From Parahoeflea alexandrii (GTDB lineage: Bacteria > Pseudomonadota > Alphaproteobacteria > Rhizobiales > Rhizobiaceae): 64,000 nt of DNA. Made by a program: the position numbers and the translations under genes. The stretch is taken from NCBI RefSeq assembly GCF_024105735.1, contig NZ_JAAAML010000002.1, positions 372,001 through 436,000 of the forward strand, read 5' to 3'. The notes under the pieces are model-generated. The model was not told the DNA's origin and did no database searches. It was given only the letters and a program-made list of their open reading frames with translations. Below, piece after piece: positions 19,128 through 30,241 of this stretch; the first letter of the stretch is position 1, and every line of letters begins with the position of its first letter.

Positions 19128-19610
19128 ATGACCGCCTATCTTGTTCTGGCAAGTCCCGGTGCACAGATACCCGACGAGCGTTCGGTGGTGATCGCCGATC
19201 GCTTTGCACCATGGGCGCTGATAGCGCCTGTTATCTGGCTTCTGTTCAACCGGTTGTGGATTGAGGCTTTTGCGGCTTTCCTGGTCATGGTCGTGGCGGC
19301 CTACCTTGCCGGCTCTGCCGGTCAGCCCGCTCTGGGGATCGGCCTCGATATGGCGCTTTCGCTGATAACAGCGCTTGAAGGCCGCAACTGGCGGGCGGCA
19401 GCACTCCAGCGCCGCGGCTGGCGTCTGGTAGACGTGATTGAAACCGATGATGCTGAAGTGGCCTTCGAAATCCATGCAGCGCAAGCCGCAGCCGATCAGG
19501 GATCTGCAATGCCGGCAAGCGTCAAACCGGCTCTTCCCTCATGGAAACCGGCTCGTCAGGCCGGCAGGGAAACCGGCTCCATCGGTCTTGTGCCGGTTGA
19601 AAGGAACTGA
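19128..19610 (+). CDS. DUF2628 family membrane protein
   Basis: A 160-residue protein with a polar start ([21 protein letters not shown]), two or three hydrophobic segments between about 28 and 85, and a conserved [23 protein letters not shown] block before a charged tail. It matches the DUF2628 family found between hisB and hisH in many rhizobia. The role is unknown. It sits 35 bp after hisB and 5 bp before hisH on the same strand, so it is transcribed with the his genes, though nothing indicates a catalytic role in histidine synthesis. Confidence 0.87.
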   Translation: MTAYLVLASPGAQIPDERSVVIADRFAPWALIAPVIWLLFNRLWIEAFAAFLVMVVAAYLAGSAGQPALGIGLDMALSLITALEGRNWRAAALQRRGWRLVDVIETDDAEVAFEIHAAQAAADQGSAMPASVKPALPSWKPARQAGRETGSIGLVPVERN

Positions 19611-19615
19611 ACCTG

Positions 19616-20266
19616 ATGCAGGTTGTCATAGTCGATTACGGGTCGGGCAATCTGCGCTCGGCGCTCAAGGCTTTCGAACGCGCGGCCCGCGAAGCCGGCG
19701 TTGCAGCCACTGTCACGCTCAGTGCTGATGCGGATCATGTCGCCAGCGCCGACAGGGTCGTGCTTCCCGGTGTCGGCGCCTACGCCGATTGCCGTGCCGG
19801 GCTCGATGCGATTGACGGCATGAACGCGGCTTTGCGCCACGCGGTCGAGGACAAGGCACGGCCTTTCCTGGGGATCTGCGTCGGCATGCAGCTCATGTCG
19901 ACCCGCGGATTGGAAAAGACGGTGACCGAAGGCTTCGACTGGATCCCGGGTGACGTGGTCGAAATCAAGCCTTCGAATCCGGCTTTGAAAATCCCGCAGA
20001 TCGGCTGGAACACGCTCGATCTGAAAACGCCCCACCCGCTCTTCGACGGCATTCCGACCGGCCCCGATGGGCTGCACGCCTATTTCGTTCACTCCTATCA
20101 ATTGGCGGCGAACAACCCGCAGGACGTGATTGCCGTGACCGATTACGGCGGACCGGTGACCGCTGCTGTCGCGCGCGGCAACAAGGCCGGCACCCAGTTC
20201 CACCCGGAAAAGAGCCAGGCACTCGGCCTTGCGCTGATCGCCAATTTCCTCAAATGGAAGCCCTGA
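19616..20266 (+). CDS. hisH: imidazole glycerol phosphate synthase, glutaminase subunit
   Basis: HisH releases ammonia from glutamine and passes it to HisF. The 216-residue protein is a class I glutamine amidotransferase: [10 protein letters not shown] at the start, PGVGAYADC, the nucleophile elbow [11 protein letters not shown] with the catalytic cysteine near residue 86, and TQFHPEKSQ with the catalytic His-x-Glu near the end. ATG 19616 follows an AAGGA site. hisA begins one base after the stop. Confidence 0.97.
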   Translation: MQVVIVDYGSGNLRSALKAFERAAREAGVAATVTLSADADHVASADRVVLPGVGAYADCRAGLDAIDGMNAALRHAVEDKARPFLGICVGMQLMSTRGLEKTVTEGFDWIPGDVVEIKPSNPALKIPQIGWNTLDLKTPHPLFDGIPTGPDGLHAYFVHSYQLAANNPQDVIAVTDYGGPVTAAVARGNKAGTQFHPEKSQALGLALIANFLKWKP

Positions 20267-20267
20267 C

Positions 20268-21038
20268 ATGATCCTGTTTCCCGCAATCGATCTGAAAGAC
20301 GGCCAGTGCGTCCGGCTCAAGCTGGGTGAAATGGACTCGGCGACAGTTTACAATGAAGATCCTGCCGCCCAGGCGCGCGCCTTCGAGGAGCAGGGTTTCG
20401 AATGGCTGCACGTGGTCGATCTCAACGGCGCCTTCGAAGGCCAGTCGGTCAACGGTGCTGCGGTCGAGGCCATTCTGAAGGCGACGAAGAATCCGGTGCA
20501 GCTCGGTGGTGGCATTCGCACCCTGGCCCACATCGAGGCCTGGCTCGACAAGGGTCTGGCCCGTGTGATCCTCGGCACCATTGCCGTCCGTGATCCCGAG
20601 CTGGTGCGTGAGGCCTGCAGATTGTTTCCAGGCAAGGTCGCCGTTGGCATCGATGCCAAGGGCGGCAAGGTTGCCGTCGAGGGCTGGGCCGAAGCCTCCG
20701 AGCTCGGCGTCATCGAACTGGCGCAGCGATTTGAAGGGGCCGGCGTTGCCGCCATCATCTACACCGACATCGACCGCGATGGCGTCCTGACCGGCATCAA
20801 CTGGGAATCGACCATAGAGCTGGCCGGTGCCGTTTCGATTCCGGTTATCGCCTCGGGCGGTCTCGCCTCGATCGCCGACATTGTGCGCATGAAAATGCCC
20901 GATGCCGCGCGCCTGGAAGGCGCCATATCGGGCCGTGCCCTCTATGACGGCCGCATCGACCCGGCAGAGGCGCTGGGCATCCTCGGCGGCACGCTGACCG
21001 TAGAGCCGGCAAAGTTTGAAGAGGAAGACCGCTCGTGA
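20268..21038 (+). CDS. hisA: phosphoribosyl-formimino-AICAR-phosphate isomerase
   Basis: HisA isomerises ProFAR to PRFAR on a (beta-alpha)8 barrel. The 256-residue protein opens [16 protein letters not shown] with the catalytic aspartate, contains GGGIRTL and [13 protein letters not shown] with the second catalytic aspartate, and SGGLAS near the end. It is 1 bp behind hisH. A GTG at 21035 overlaps its stop (GTGA) and starts a vestigial copy of the hisF N-terminus. Confidence 0.97.
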   Translation: MILFPAIDLKDGQCVRLKLGEMDSATVYNEDPAAQARAFEEQGFEWLHVVDLNGAFEGQSVNGAAVEAILKATKNPVQLGGGIRTLAHIEAWLDKGLARVILGTIAVRDPELVREACRLFPGKVAVGIDAKGGKVAVEGWAEASELGVIELAQRFEGAGVAAIIYTDIDRDGVLTGINWESTIELAGAVSIPVIASGGLASIADIVRMKMPDAARLEGAISGRALYDGRIDPAEALGILGGTLTVEPAKFEEEDRS

Positions 21039-21148
21039 CCCTAAAATCCCGTGTCATTCCCTGTCTGGATGTGAAGGACGGCCCGCGCGCCGCGCAGCGG
21101 CTTTGCCGCGAGGACGCGCAATCCGGAAAGGCGGATGTCCGATGCTGA
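21035..21148 (+). pseudogene. vestigial duplicate of the hisF 5' end
   Basis: From GTG 21035, overlapping the hisA stop, a 37-codon frame encodes a start nearly identical to HisF ([12 protein letters not shown]), then diverges into an unrelated Arg/Ala-rich tail and stops at TGA 21146-21148, just inside the true hisF start (ATG 21142). Bases 21041-21083 match 21145-21187 at 40 of 43 positions, and the three differences are all third-codon-position changes. This looks like a partial tandem duplication that displaced the original coupled start of hisF. Between the copies lies a GC-rich stretch with a small GCGGC/GCCGC hairpin at 21097-21109. Confidence 0.75.
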
Positions 21149-21915
21149 AATCCCGCGTCATCCCCTGTCTGGATGTGAAGGACGGCCGAGTCGTCAAGGG
21201 TGTCAATTTCGTCGACCTGATCGATGCCGGCGATCCGGTGGAGGCCGCCCAGGCCTATGATGCGGCGGGCGCCGACGAGCTCTGCTTCCTCGACATCACC
21301 GCGTCGTCCGACGATCGCGACACCATTTTCGACGTTGTCGCCCAGACGGCGGAGCATTGCTTCATGCCGCTCACTGTTGGCGGCGGCATTCGCACCGTGG
21401 CAGACATACGCAAACTGCTGCTGTCGGGCGCCGACAAGGTTTCGATCAACTCGGCTGCGGTCAAAAACCCCGATTTCGTCGCCGAAGCAGCCGACAAGTT
21501 CGGCAACCAGTGCATCGTCGTTTCCATCGATTCCAAGAAGGTCTCGGCGCCTGGTGAGGCCGATCGCTGGGAGATCTTCACCCATGGCGGCCGTGAGCCG
21601 ACCGGGATAGATGCCGTCGCCTTCGCCGAGAAGATGGTGGAGCGCGGCGCCGGCGAGCTTCTGCTCACCTCGATGGACCGCGACGGAACCAAAGCCGGCT
21701 ATGATATTGCGCTGACCCGCACCATTGCCGATGCTGTTCGTGTGCCTGTCATCGCCTCCGGTGGGGTGGGCAATCTGGAGCACCTGGTCGAGGGCATCCG
21801 TGACGGCCATGCCACCGCCGTGCTCGCAGCCTCGATTTTCCACTTCGGAACCTATACGATCTCCGAAGCCAAGCAGTATATGGCCGATGCCGGGCTCGAC
21901 ATGCGCCTGAACTAG
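21142..21915 (+). CDS. hisF: imidazole glycerol phosphate synthase, cyclase subunit
   Basis: HisF takes PRFAR and the ammonia from HisH to form imidazoleglycerol phosphate and AICAR. From ATG 21142 ([15 protein letters not shown]) the protein is 257 residues, the normal length. It shows the catalytic aspartate in [42 protein letters not shown] with the second aspartate, and [10 protein letters not shown]. The frame is open back to 21016 but the upstream part is not HisF-like. The stop of the vestigial copy overlaps this start region, which could allow re-initiation. Confidence 0.96.
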   Translation: MLKSRVIPCLDVKDGRVVKGVNFVDLIDAGDPVEAAQAYDAAGADELCFLDITASSDDRDTIFDVVAQTAEHCFMPLTVGGGIRTVADIRKLLLSGADKVSINSAAVKNPDFVAEAADKFGNQCIVVSIDSKKVSAPGEADRWEIFTHGGREPTGIDAVAFAEKMVERGAGELLLTSMDRDGTKAGYDIALTRTIADAVRVPVIASGGVGNLEHLVEGIRDGHATAVLAASIFHFGTYTISEAKQYMADAGLDMRLN

Positions 21916-21955
21916 GCTTGCCTGCCGGGACAATGCGCCAGGAGACACATCCGCA

Positions 21956-22279
21956 ATGAGCAGTTTCACCCTCGCCGATCTTGAACGGATAGTCTCCGAA
22001 CGGTCACTGGCTGATCCCGCAAACTCCTGGACGGCGAAACTGGTTGCGGCCGGCATGCCGAAAGCTGCCAAGAAGCTGGGCGAGGAGGCGGTCGAGACCG
22101 TTATCGCTGCAACTGCGCAAGGCCGTGATGAACTGGTCAGCGAAACGGCTGATCTTCTGTATCACCTCATGGTCGTGCTAAAGGTAGCAGATGTACCTCT
22201 TGGCGAGGTGATGGCGGAGCTTGAAGGCCGGACCGTACAGTCAGGCCTTAGCGAGAAGGCAAGCCGCACGGCGGAGTGA
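21956..22279 (+). CDS. hisE: phosphoribosyl-ATP pyrophosphatase
   Basis: HisE hydrolyses phosphoribosyl-ATP to phosphoribosyl-AMP, step two of histidine synthesis. The 107-residue all-helical protein has the metal-binding [14 protein letters not shown] near residues 38-51 and [13 protein letters not shown]. hisI is not in this window, so HisE is a separate protein here. ATG 21956 with GGAG upstream. The stop overlaps the coaA GTG start (GTGA). Confidence 0.96.
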   Translation: MSSFTLADLERIVSERSLADPANSWTAKLVAAGMPKAAKKLGEEAVETVIAATAQGRDELVSETADLLYHLMVVLKVADVPLGEVMAELEGRTVQSGLSEKASRTAE

Positions 22280-23268
22280 ATATGGACCAGACCACTATCC
22301 AACCCCCTGCCCTGGACCATTTCAAGGCTGACGAGTTTTCGCCCTATCGGTTTTTCACGGCCGACAAGTGGGCCGAGTTCCGCGCCGATACGCCGATGAC
22401 CCTGACCGAGGACGAAGTCCGGCGGCTGCGCTCGCTCAACGATCCGGTCAATCTCGATGAAGTCCGGCGGATCTATCTGTCATTGTCGCGGCTGTTGTCA
22501 GCGCACGTGGAATCCTCGCAGCTGCTGTTCGAGCAGCGCAAGCGCTTCCTCAATCTCTCCAATGTGGCCAAGACACCGTTCATCATCGGGATCGCCGGCT
22601 CTGTGGCGGTCGGCAAGTCCACCACGGCACGCGTTCTGGCGGAGCTTCTCAAGCGCTGGCCGTCGAGCCCGAAGGTGGACCTGGTGACCACCGATGGTTT
22701 TCTCTATCCCAATGAAGTGCTGCGGCGTGAAAACCTCATGGACCGCAAGGGTTTTCCCGAAAGCTATGATGTCGGCGCGGTGCTGCGCTTTCTCTCGGAG
22801 ATCAAGGCCGGACAGCACAGCGTCAAGGCGCCGTGCTATTCGCACCTGACCTATGACGTGCTGCCGGGCAAGTTCACCACCATCGACCGGCCGGACATCC
22901 TGATTTTCGAGGGCATCAATGTGCTGCAGGTGCGCGATCTGCCCGAGGACGGCAAGATCGTCCCCTTCGTGTCTGATTTCTTCGATTTCTCGATCTATAT
23001 CGATGCCGAGGAGGTCGACATCCACAAATGGTATGTCGACCGGTTCATGAACCTCAGGCAGACCGCCTTCCGCGATCCTGAATCCTTCTTCCACCGCTAT
23101 GCCGCGATCAAGGAAGACGCCGCGCGCGCCATCGCCGAGAGCCTGTGGGAGAACATCAACCTGAAGAACCTGCGCCAGAACATCCTGCCCACGCGTCCGC
23201 GCGCCGACCTGATCCTGCGCAAGTCCCCCAACCATCTCATCGAGCAGGTGGCGTTGCGCAAGCTTTAG
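22276..23268 (+). CDS. coaA: type I pantothenate kinase
   Basis: CoaA phosphorylates pantothenate, the first and regulated step of CoA synthesis. The 330-residue protein has the conserved FSPYRFF-type opening, the P-loop [13 protein letters not shown] near 105-117, [20 protein letters not shown], and FIYIDAEE-like [20 protein letters not shown]. The start may be GTG 22276, overlapping the hisE stop, or ATG 22282 two codons later; both give an essentially identical product. Last gene of the his-linked rightward unit, convergent with alkB. Confidence 0.96.
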   Translation: MNMDQTTIQPPALDHFKADEFSPYRFFTADKWAEFRADTPMTLTEDEVRRLRSLNDPVNLDEVRRIYLSLSRLLSAHVESSQLLFEQRKRFLNLSNVAKTPFIIGIAGSVAVGKSTTARVLAELLKRWPSSPKVDLVTTDGFLYPNEVLRRENLMDRKGFPESYDVGAVLRFLSEIKAGQHSVKAPCYSHLTYDVLPGKFTTIDRPDILIFEGINVLQVRDLPEDGKIVPFVSDFFDFSIYIDAEEVDIHKWYVDRFMNLRQTAFRDPESFFHRYAAIKEDAARAIAESLWENINLKNLRQNILPTRPRADLILRKSPNHLIEQVALRKL

Positions 23269-23293
23269 CCCGAACCTGGCAAACACCGGATGC

Positions 23294-23905
23294 TCAGCTT
23301 GCGGTCACCCGTCTGAGTGTAAGGTTGATGCGTCCGCCATCCTTGAGCAGCGTCGAGGTCATCGGGTAGATCCGGTCGACGCCATGGAAAGCCAGCCGGC
23401 TTTCGCCTCCCAGAATGACCACGTCACCGCTTTCCAGCCGGAAAGATCGGGTCGGCTGCCGCCTTTCGGTTCCCCCGATGCGAAACAGGCAGGCATCGCC
23501 GAGCGAGATCGACAGGACCGGAGCGGAGAAATCGCTTTCGTCGCGATCCTGGTGAAGGCCCATGCGGGCGCTGGTATGGTAGAAATTCACCAGGCAGGCC
23601 TGAGGCGGACCAGGATAACCGGTCAGGTCGTCCCAGAGTTTCAGCAGGCGCTCGGGAATCGGCGGCCATGGCGCGCCGGTGACCGGATGCCGGTCCTGGT
23701 AGCGGTAACTGGCCTTGTCGGCCACCCATCCCAGATCGCCGCAATTTGTCATGCGGACGCTGAACGGCTTGCCGCTGCGCGGCATTTCCGGGCGGTAGAG
23801 CGGCGCCTGGCCCACTACCGCCCGGATGTCTTCGAGAAGGCTTTGCTGCTCGTCCCGATCGAGATGGCCGGGAATATGGCGGACCCCATTGGGCAGAACG
23901 AGCAT
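23294..23905 (-). CDS. alkB: alpha-ketoglutarate-dependent DNA dealkylase AlkB
   Basis: AlkB-type dioxygenases remove methyl groups from 1-methyladenine and 3-methylcytosine in DNA using Fe(II) and 2-oxoglutarate. The 203-residue protein has VNFYHTSARMGLHQDRDE with the iron-binding His-x-Asp near residue 120, the third iron ligand in RLAFHGVDRI, and the 2-oxoglutarate-binding RINLTLRR at the end. Length is normal for bacterial AlkB. ATG 23905. It is convergent with coaA and 28 bp downstream of the LysM gene on the same strand. Confidence 0.94.
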   Translation of the reverse strand: MLVLPNGVRHIPGHLDRDEQQSLLEDIRAVVGQAPLYRPEMPRSGKPFSVRMTNCGDLGWVADKASYRYQDRHPVTGAPWPPIPERLLKLWDDLTGYPGPPQACLVNFYHTSARMGLHQDRDESDFSAPVLSISLGDACLFRIGGTERRQPTRSFRLESGDVVILGGESRLAFHGVDRIYPMTSTLLKDGGRINLTLRRVTAS

Positions 23906-23933
23906 TGCGGGCCTTCTTGGTCTGTTTTCGGTC

Positions 23934-24449
23934 TCAGGCGGTTTCCAGATCCGGAATCCGCAGCACTTGGCCCGGATAGATCTTGTCGGGATCCGACAGC
24001 ATCGGCTTGTTGGCTTCGAAGATCACGGTGTATTTCGGACCCTTGCCCTTGCCATAGGCGGCTTCGGCAACCTTCCAGAGATTGTCGCCCTTTTTGACGG
24101 TGTGGAACTTCGGCTCCTTTGCCGGGGTCGAAGCCTTGACCAGTTCGGTCATGTCGGCGCTGCCCAGCGACAGGCCGGAGTCCGGTATCACCACCTTGAG
24201 CTCGGACGCCTCGACCTTGGAAATGCCCAGCGTGTTACCGACTGCGACAATCGCCTTCTCGAAGATCGACTGGTCTTCGACCACGCCGGAGAGCACGATC
24301 TTGTCGCCCTCGACCTTTACATCGACCTTGTCGGTGCCGAGCTTGTGTGAATCCAGCTCTTTTTTCACCGCATCGGCATCAGGTGCATCATCATCGCCGC
24401 CGATCCCGAGTTTCTTGCCTGCTGACTTGATGAAATCGAAAATACCCAT
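23934..24449 (-). CDS. BON and LysM domain protein (YgaU/Kbp-like)
   Basis: From ATG 24449 (MGIFDFIKSAGKKLG) the protein is 171 residues. It contains a BON domain at about 25-100 (VDVKVEGDKIVLSGVVED) and a C-terminal LysM domain at about 115-165 (TVKKGDNLWKVAEAAYG, then PGQVLRIP). This is the layout of E. coli YgaU/Kbp, reported as a cytoplasmic potassium-binding protein; no signal peptide is visible here either, so LysM need not mean peptidoglycan binding. The open frame up to 24590 is not conserved. Confidence 0.9.
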   Translation of the reverse strand: MGIFDFIKSAGKKLGIGGDDDAPDADAVKKELDSHKLGTDKVDVKVEGDKIVLSGVVEDQSIFEKAIVAVGNTLGISKVEASELKVVIPDSGLSLGSADMTELVKASTPAKEPKFHTVKKGDNLWKVAEAAYGKGKGPKYTVIFEANKPMLSDPDKIYPGQVLRIPDLETA

Positions 24450-24528
24450 TGGTTGTCGTCTCCCCGAGTGAATGGTGCGCAACTTAACCACGCGCGCTCT
24501 GATGTGCCAACCAAAAGCTTTCGCTAAT

Positions 24529-24963
24529 CTAGTCTTCGGTAACCTTGCCGCGGGCCTTCTTGATCTGGCCGCGGCCTGTCTTGGCGGCAAGCCGGCGTTC
24601 GACCGATCCCCGGGTTGGTCGCGTCTTCCGGCGTGGCGGCGGCGGCGGCTCCGAGGCCTGGTCGATCAGCTCGACCAGCCGGGCCCGCGCGTCGGCGCGA
24701 TTGCGCTCCTGGGTCCGGAACCGGTTGGCTTCGATGATGATGACCCCGTCTTTGGAAACCCGGCTGCCACCGAGTTTCAGCGCGTTCTTCTTGACCCTTT
24801 CGGGAAGCGACGGCGAGTTGCGGATATCAAACCGGAGCTGCACCGCCGTCGCCACCTTGTTGACGTTCTGTCCGCCCGGACCGGAGGCGCGGATAAAGCT
24901 CTCGCCAAGCTCCCAGCCGGCGATGACGATATCGCGCGCTGCATGCAGCGGATCCGCGCTCAT
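24529..24963 (-). CDS. arfB: alternative ribosome-rescue factor ArfB (peptidyl-tRNA hydrolase domain)
   Basis: ArfB (YaeJ) frees ribosomes stalled on broken mRNA by hydrolysing the peptidyl-tRNA. The 144-residue protein has the release-factor signature [18 protein letters not shown] near residues 26-43, with the catalytic GGQ, and a basic C-terminal tail rich in Arg and Lys that would enter the empty mRNA channel. ATG 24963. Four-base overlap with the nitroreductase gene upstream (ATGA). Confidence 0.94.
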   Translation of the reverse strand: MSADPLHAARDIVIAGWELGESFIRASGPGGQNVNKVATAVQLRFDIRNSPSLPERVKKNALKLGGSRVSKDGVIIIEANRFRTQERNRADARARLVELIDQASEPPPPPRRKTRPTRGSVERRLAAKTGRGQIKKARGKVTED

Positions 24964-25637
24964 GGCGCGGTCTTCCAGAACAGCACTTCGTTCTCCGGCT
25001 TGCGGCTGATCGCCGGAACCCTCGCCCCTTCAGCCGGATGGCCGACCACCAGCAGCACCAGCGGCTTCTCGTTGTCCGGACGGCCGCAGATCTGGTTGAG
25101 GAAGCCCATCGGCGAGGGCGTGTGCGTTAGCGTTGCCAGTCCGGCCGAATGCAGGCTGGCAACCAGCAGCCCGATGGCGATCGAGACCGATTCGGGCACG
25201 TAGTAGTGCTTGACCTTGCGGCCCTCTGCATCCACGCCCCAGCGTTGCGCAAAGATGGCAATCAGCCAGGGCGCCGTTTCCAGGAACGGCTTCTCCGAAT
25301 CGGTACCCAGATGCGCCAAGGCGCCCAGCCACTCCTCGCCCGCCCGGCCCTGGTAGAAGGCGCGTTCCTCTTCCTCCGCTGCAAGCCTGATCTTTCGCTT
25401 GATATCCGGGTCGCCGATGGCAACGAAACTCCACGGCTGCTGATTGGCGCCCGAGGGTGCGGTCGCGGCTGCCCGGACTGCAAGGCGGATGATCTCCGGG
25501 TCCACCGGATCGGCGGAAAAGTCCCGGACTGTCCTGCGCGATTGCATGAGATCGAAAAAGCTCTGCGCCTCGGCCCGCATCTCCGCATCCGTCTTCCGGG
25601 CAATCGAATGCGCAACGGTTTCGACGGGTCTGGTCAT
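24960..25637 (-). CDS. nitroreductase, iodotyrosine deiodinase-like
   Basis: A 225-residue FMN-dependent nitroreductase-fold protein from ATG 25637, with GGAAGGAG 7-14 bases upstream; the frame continues to 25712 but without conservation. Hallmarks: SRRTVRDFS near 33-41 (FMN phosphate binding), [17 protein letters not shown], and [23 protein letters not shown], split here as the [12 protein letters not shown] and RPDNEKP blocks typical of the bacterial relatives of iodotyrosine deiodinase. The lid region [11 protein letters not shown] is also present. The natural substrate in bacteria is unclear. It follows pckA after a hairpin terminator. Confidence 0.88.
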   Translation of the reverse strand: MTRPVETVAHSIARKTDAEMRAEAQSFFDLMQSRRTVRDFSADPVDPEIIRLAVRAAATAPSGANQQPWSFVAIGDPDIKRKIRLAAEEEERAFYQGRAGEEWLGALAHLGTDSEKPFLETAPWLIAIFAQRWGVDAEGRKVKHYYVPESVSIAIGLLVASLHSAGLATLTHTPSPMGFLNQICGRPDNEKPLVLLVVGHPAEGARVPAISRKPENEVLFWKTAP

Positions 25638-25681
25638 GGCGGAACGCTCCTTCCGGGGTTGGACCTGCGGAAAATGCGCGA

Positions 25682-25708
25682 CAGGCCCCGTCGGGTCAAC
25701 GGGGCCTG
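25682..25708 (-). terminator. terminator downstream of pckA
   Basis: CAGGCCCCGT and ACGGGGCCTG form a perfect 10-bp stem with a 7-base loop. On the minus strand it comes 28 bases after the pckA stop; the T-run that follows is short, so strength is uncertain. Confidence 0.72.
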
Positions 25709-25736
25709 CCAAAGATCGTAGGAAGTGTTTGAATGC

Positions 25737-27350
<1,614 letters not shown>

Positions 27351-27692
27351 GTCGGATTCCTTTTCACTCTGGCGCGGGACAGGTTCAAATTTCGCCGGAC
27401 CATAGGGAGTGGAATTTTAAAAAACAACAAGTAATTCTAAGATTAATTAATGAAATCAGAGTATTAATCGATTTAAAAAAAATCAGACTTGTTTAAATCG
27501 GTTCAATTGCCGTGGCCGGTTTACCCGGTGCGCATTCAGGGAATGACTCCGGTTTGGAACTGTGCCACATTTTGTTCTCACTTTATCCTCATGGACGTGG
27601 CGGCGGGATCCGGAAATGACGCTTCACAGCGGCTTGTCCGGAAAAACGGGGGCACTTCCCAGAGGTGCAAGACCATGATGGAGACGACAGAC
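27351..27692. promoter_or_regulatory. pckA/chvI divergent control region
   Basis: This 342-bp gap has no gene of its own. Its central part (about 27411-27500) is strongly AT-rich, unlike its surroundings. Two similar CG-centred motifs are present: TTAATCGATTTAAA at 27464-27477 and TTTAAATCGGTTCA at 27492-27505; on opposite strands both read TTTAAATCGRTTMA. They fit a LacI/GalR-type operator. In Sinorhizobium pckA is controlled by the LacI-family regulator PckR, so that is the likely class of protein, by inference. Confidence 0.6.
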
Positions 27693-28409
27693 ATGCAGAC
27701 AATCGCGCTCGTCGACGACGACCGCAACATCCTTACCTCGGTTTCGATCGCACTCGAAACAGAAGGGTATCGTGTTGAAACCTACACCGATGGTGCCTCT
27801 GCCCTGGATGGATTGCTGGCACGTCCTCCCCAGCTTGCCATTTTCGACATCAAGATGCCGCGCATGGACGGCATGGAACTGTTGCGCCGCCTGCGCCAGA
27901 AATCCGATGTTCCGGTCATCTTTCTGACGTCCAAGGATGAAGAGATCGATGAACTGTTTGGTCTCAAGATGGGCGCCGACGACTTCATCACCAAGCCGTT
28001 CTCGCAGCGTCTTCTTGTCGAGCGGGTCAAGGCCGTGCTCCGCCGGGCGGCAAACCGGGAAGCCGCTGCGGCAGCCCCGGGCCGGGCCGATGCGGCGCCG
28101 ACCAAGTCGCTGGAGCGCGGCAACCTGATCATGGATCAGGAGCGCCATACCTGCACCTGGAAGAACGAGCCGGTGACCCTGACCGTGACCGAATTCCTTA
28201 TCTTGCAATCGCTGGCCCAGCGTCCCGGCGTGGTCAAGAGCCGCGATGCGCTGATGGATGCCGCCTATGACGAGCAGGTCTATGTTGATGACCGCACCAT
28301 TGACAGCCACATCAAGCGGCTGCGCAAGAAGTTCAAGATGGTCGATGATGACTTCGACATGATCGAAACCCTTTACGGGGTCGGCTACCGGTTCCGGGAA
28401 GCGGCATGA
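27693..28409 (+). CDS. chvI: two-component response regulator ChvI
   Basis: ChvI is the response regulator of the ChvG-ChvI system, which controls envelope, exopolysaccharide and acid responses in rhizobia and Agrobacterium. From ATG 27693 ([12 protein letters not shown]) the protein is 238 residues: receiver domain with the acidic pocket at Asp8-10, phospho-acceptor Asp52 ([10 protein letters not shown]) and the KPF lysine near 105, then an OmpR-type winged helix ending [11 protein letters not shown]. ATGs at 27675 and 27678 are in frame, but the family start fits 27693. chvG follows 47 bp downstream. Confidence 0.95.
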   Translation: MQTIALVDDDRNILTSVSIALETEGYRVETYTDGASALDGLLARPPQLAIFDIKMPRMDGMELLRRLRQKSDVPVIFLTSKDEEIDELFGLKMGADDFITKPFSQRLLVERVKAVLRRAANREAAAAAPGRADAAPTKSLERGNLIMDQERHTCTWKNEPVTLTVTEFLILQSLAQRPGVVKSRDALMDAAYDEQVYVDDRTIDSHIKRLRKKFKMVDDDFDMIETLYGVGYRFREAA

Positions 28410-28456
28410 CCGTCACCTGCCCACCAACCGGTCGCGGGATCTAGCGAAAAGCGCCA

Positions 28457-30241
28457 ATGGCTATTGAAACCGAGGACAATGCGGACGCAAAGGACAGGGC
28501 TTCGTCCGAGGTCCGTACGCTGGCAAGCTGGGCCCATCCGGTCAAGCTGGTCCGGCGGATGTTCGGTAATCTCATTTTTTCGAGCCTTACCCGCCGCATC
28601 CTGTTTCTCAATCTGGCGGCGCTGGTCGTGCTGGTCTCGGGAATCCTCTATCTTAACCAGTTCCGGGAAGGCCTCATCGATGCCCGGGTGGAAAGCCTCC
28701 TGACCCAGGGTGAGATCATTGCCGGCGCCGTCGCGGCCTCGGCCTCGGTCGACACGAACTCGATCACCATCGACCCGGAGAAACTGCTCGAGTTGCAGGC
28801 CGGCCAGAGCATTTCGCCGACCAATTCCAACGAGAACCTGGATTTCCCGATCAATCCCGAGCGGGTTGCGCCGGTGCTTCGAAGGCTGATCTCGCCGACC
28901 CGCACCCGCGCCCGCATCTACGATGATGATGCGAGCCTGATTCTGGATTCGCGCTATCTCTACACCTCCGGCCAGGTGCTTCGCTACGACCTGCCGCCGG
29001 CCGAAACCGCGTCTCCCGGCCTGACCGAAATGGTCACCACCTGGTTCAACCGGTTTTTCCAGCGCCGTGATCTGCCGTTGTACCGCGAACCGCCGGGTGC
29101 GGATGGCTCGATCTATCCCGAAGTGATGAATGCTCTGACCGGTGGCCGTGGCGCTGTGGTGCGGGTCACCGAAAAGGGTGAGCTGATCGTGTCGGTGGCT
29201 GTTCCGGTCCAGCGCTTCCGTGCGGTGCTCGGGGTCTTGCTGCTGTCCACGCAGGCAGGGGACATCGACAAGATCGTCCATGCCGAGCGTATGGCTATTT
29301 TCCGGGTGTTTGGCGTGGCCGCCATGGTCAACATCGTCCTGTCGCTGCTTCTGGCAAGCACCATTGCCACGCCGCTCAGGCGTCTGTCTGCCGCCGCCGT
29401 CCGTGTCCGGCGCGGCGCCCGGGTCCGTGAGGAAATTCCGGATTTTTCGGACCGCCAGGACGAGATCGGCAATCTGTCGGTGGCACTGCGCGGCATGACC
29501 AATGCGCTCTATGACCGGATTGCCGCCATCGAGAGTTTTGCCGCTGATGTCAGCCATGAACTCAAGAATCCGCTGACTTCACTGCGTAGCGCGGTGGAAA
29601 CCCTGCCTTTGGCGCGCAACGAGCACTCCCGCAAGCGCCTCATGGATGTCATCCAGCACGATGTCCGCCGCATGGACCGGCTGATCAGCGATATCTCCGA
29701 CGCGTCCCGGCTCGATGCAGAGCTGGCGCGCCAGGACGGCGTGGCGGTCGACATGGAGAAGCTGCTCACCGACCTCGTGGATATTGCCCGGCAAACCCGC
29801 GCTGCGGGCAAGGATGTTGCCATTGAGCTCAAGATCGACAGGCGCAATGCCGGAAAATCCGGTTTCACCGTGCTTGGCCATGATCTCAGACTCGGCCAGG
29901 TGGTGACCAATCTGATCGAGAATGCCCGCTCCTTCGTCTCCGAGACCGGCGGCCGCATTGTCATCCACCTGGCCCGGCGCCGCGGCACGGTCCAGGTCCG
30001 TGTCGAGGACAATGGTCCCGGAATTCGCGCCGAGGTCATCGAGCGGGTGTTCGAGCGGTTTTACACCGACCGGCCCGATGGCGAAGATTTTGGCCAGAAC
30101 TCCGGCCTTGGCCTGTCGATCAGCCGCCAGATCATCGAGGCCCATGGTGGCACCCTGACAGCCGAGAACATCCCCGGCGATGAAGCCGGCAGCTGGCGCG
30201 GGGCGCGTTTCATCATCGAACTGCCTGCCGAAACCCCGTGA
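28457..30241 (+). CDS. chvG: sensor histidine kinase ChvG
   Basis: ChvG is the membrane sensor kinase for ChvI. The 594-residue protein has a cytoplasmic N-terminus, a membrane segment near 48-68, a periplasmic sensor of about 210 residues, a second membrane segment near 280-305, a HAMP linker, a HisKA domain with DVSHELKNPLTSLRSAVE (phospho-acceptor His367), and an ATPase domain with NLIENARSF, VEDNGPGI and GLGLSISRQI. ATG 28457. Its stop overlaps the hprK GTG start (GTGA), linking the two-component system to the downstream PTS proteins. Confidence 0.95.
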   Translation: MAIETEDNADAKDRASSEVRTLASWAHPVKLVRRMFGNLIFSSLTRRILFLNLAALVVLVSGILYLNQFREGLIDARVESLLTQGEIIAGAVAASASVDTNSITIDPEKLLELQAGQSISPTNSNENLDFPINPERVAPVLRRLISPTRTRARIYDDDASLILDSRYLYTSGQVLRYDLPPAETASPGLTEMVTTWFNRFFQRRDLPLYREPPGADGSIYPEVMNALTGGRGAVVRVTEKGELIVSVAVPVQRFRAVLGVLLLSTQAGDIDKIVHAERMAIFRVFGVAAMVNIVLSLLLASTIATPLRRLSAAAVRVRRGARVREEIPDFSDRQDEIGNLSVALRGMTNALYDRIAAIESFAADVSHELKNPLTSLRSAVETLPLARNEHSRKRLMDVIQHDVRRMDRLISDISDASRLDAELARQDGVAVDMEKLLTDLVDIARQTRAAGKDVAIELKIDRRNAGKSGFTVLGHDLRLGQVVTNLIENARSFVSETGGRIVIHLARRRGTVQVRVEDNGPGIRAEVIERVFERFYTDRPDGEDFGQNSGLGLSISRQIIEAHGGTLTAENIPGDEAGSWRGARFIIELPAETP

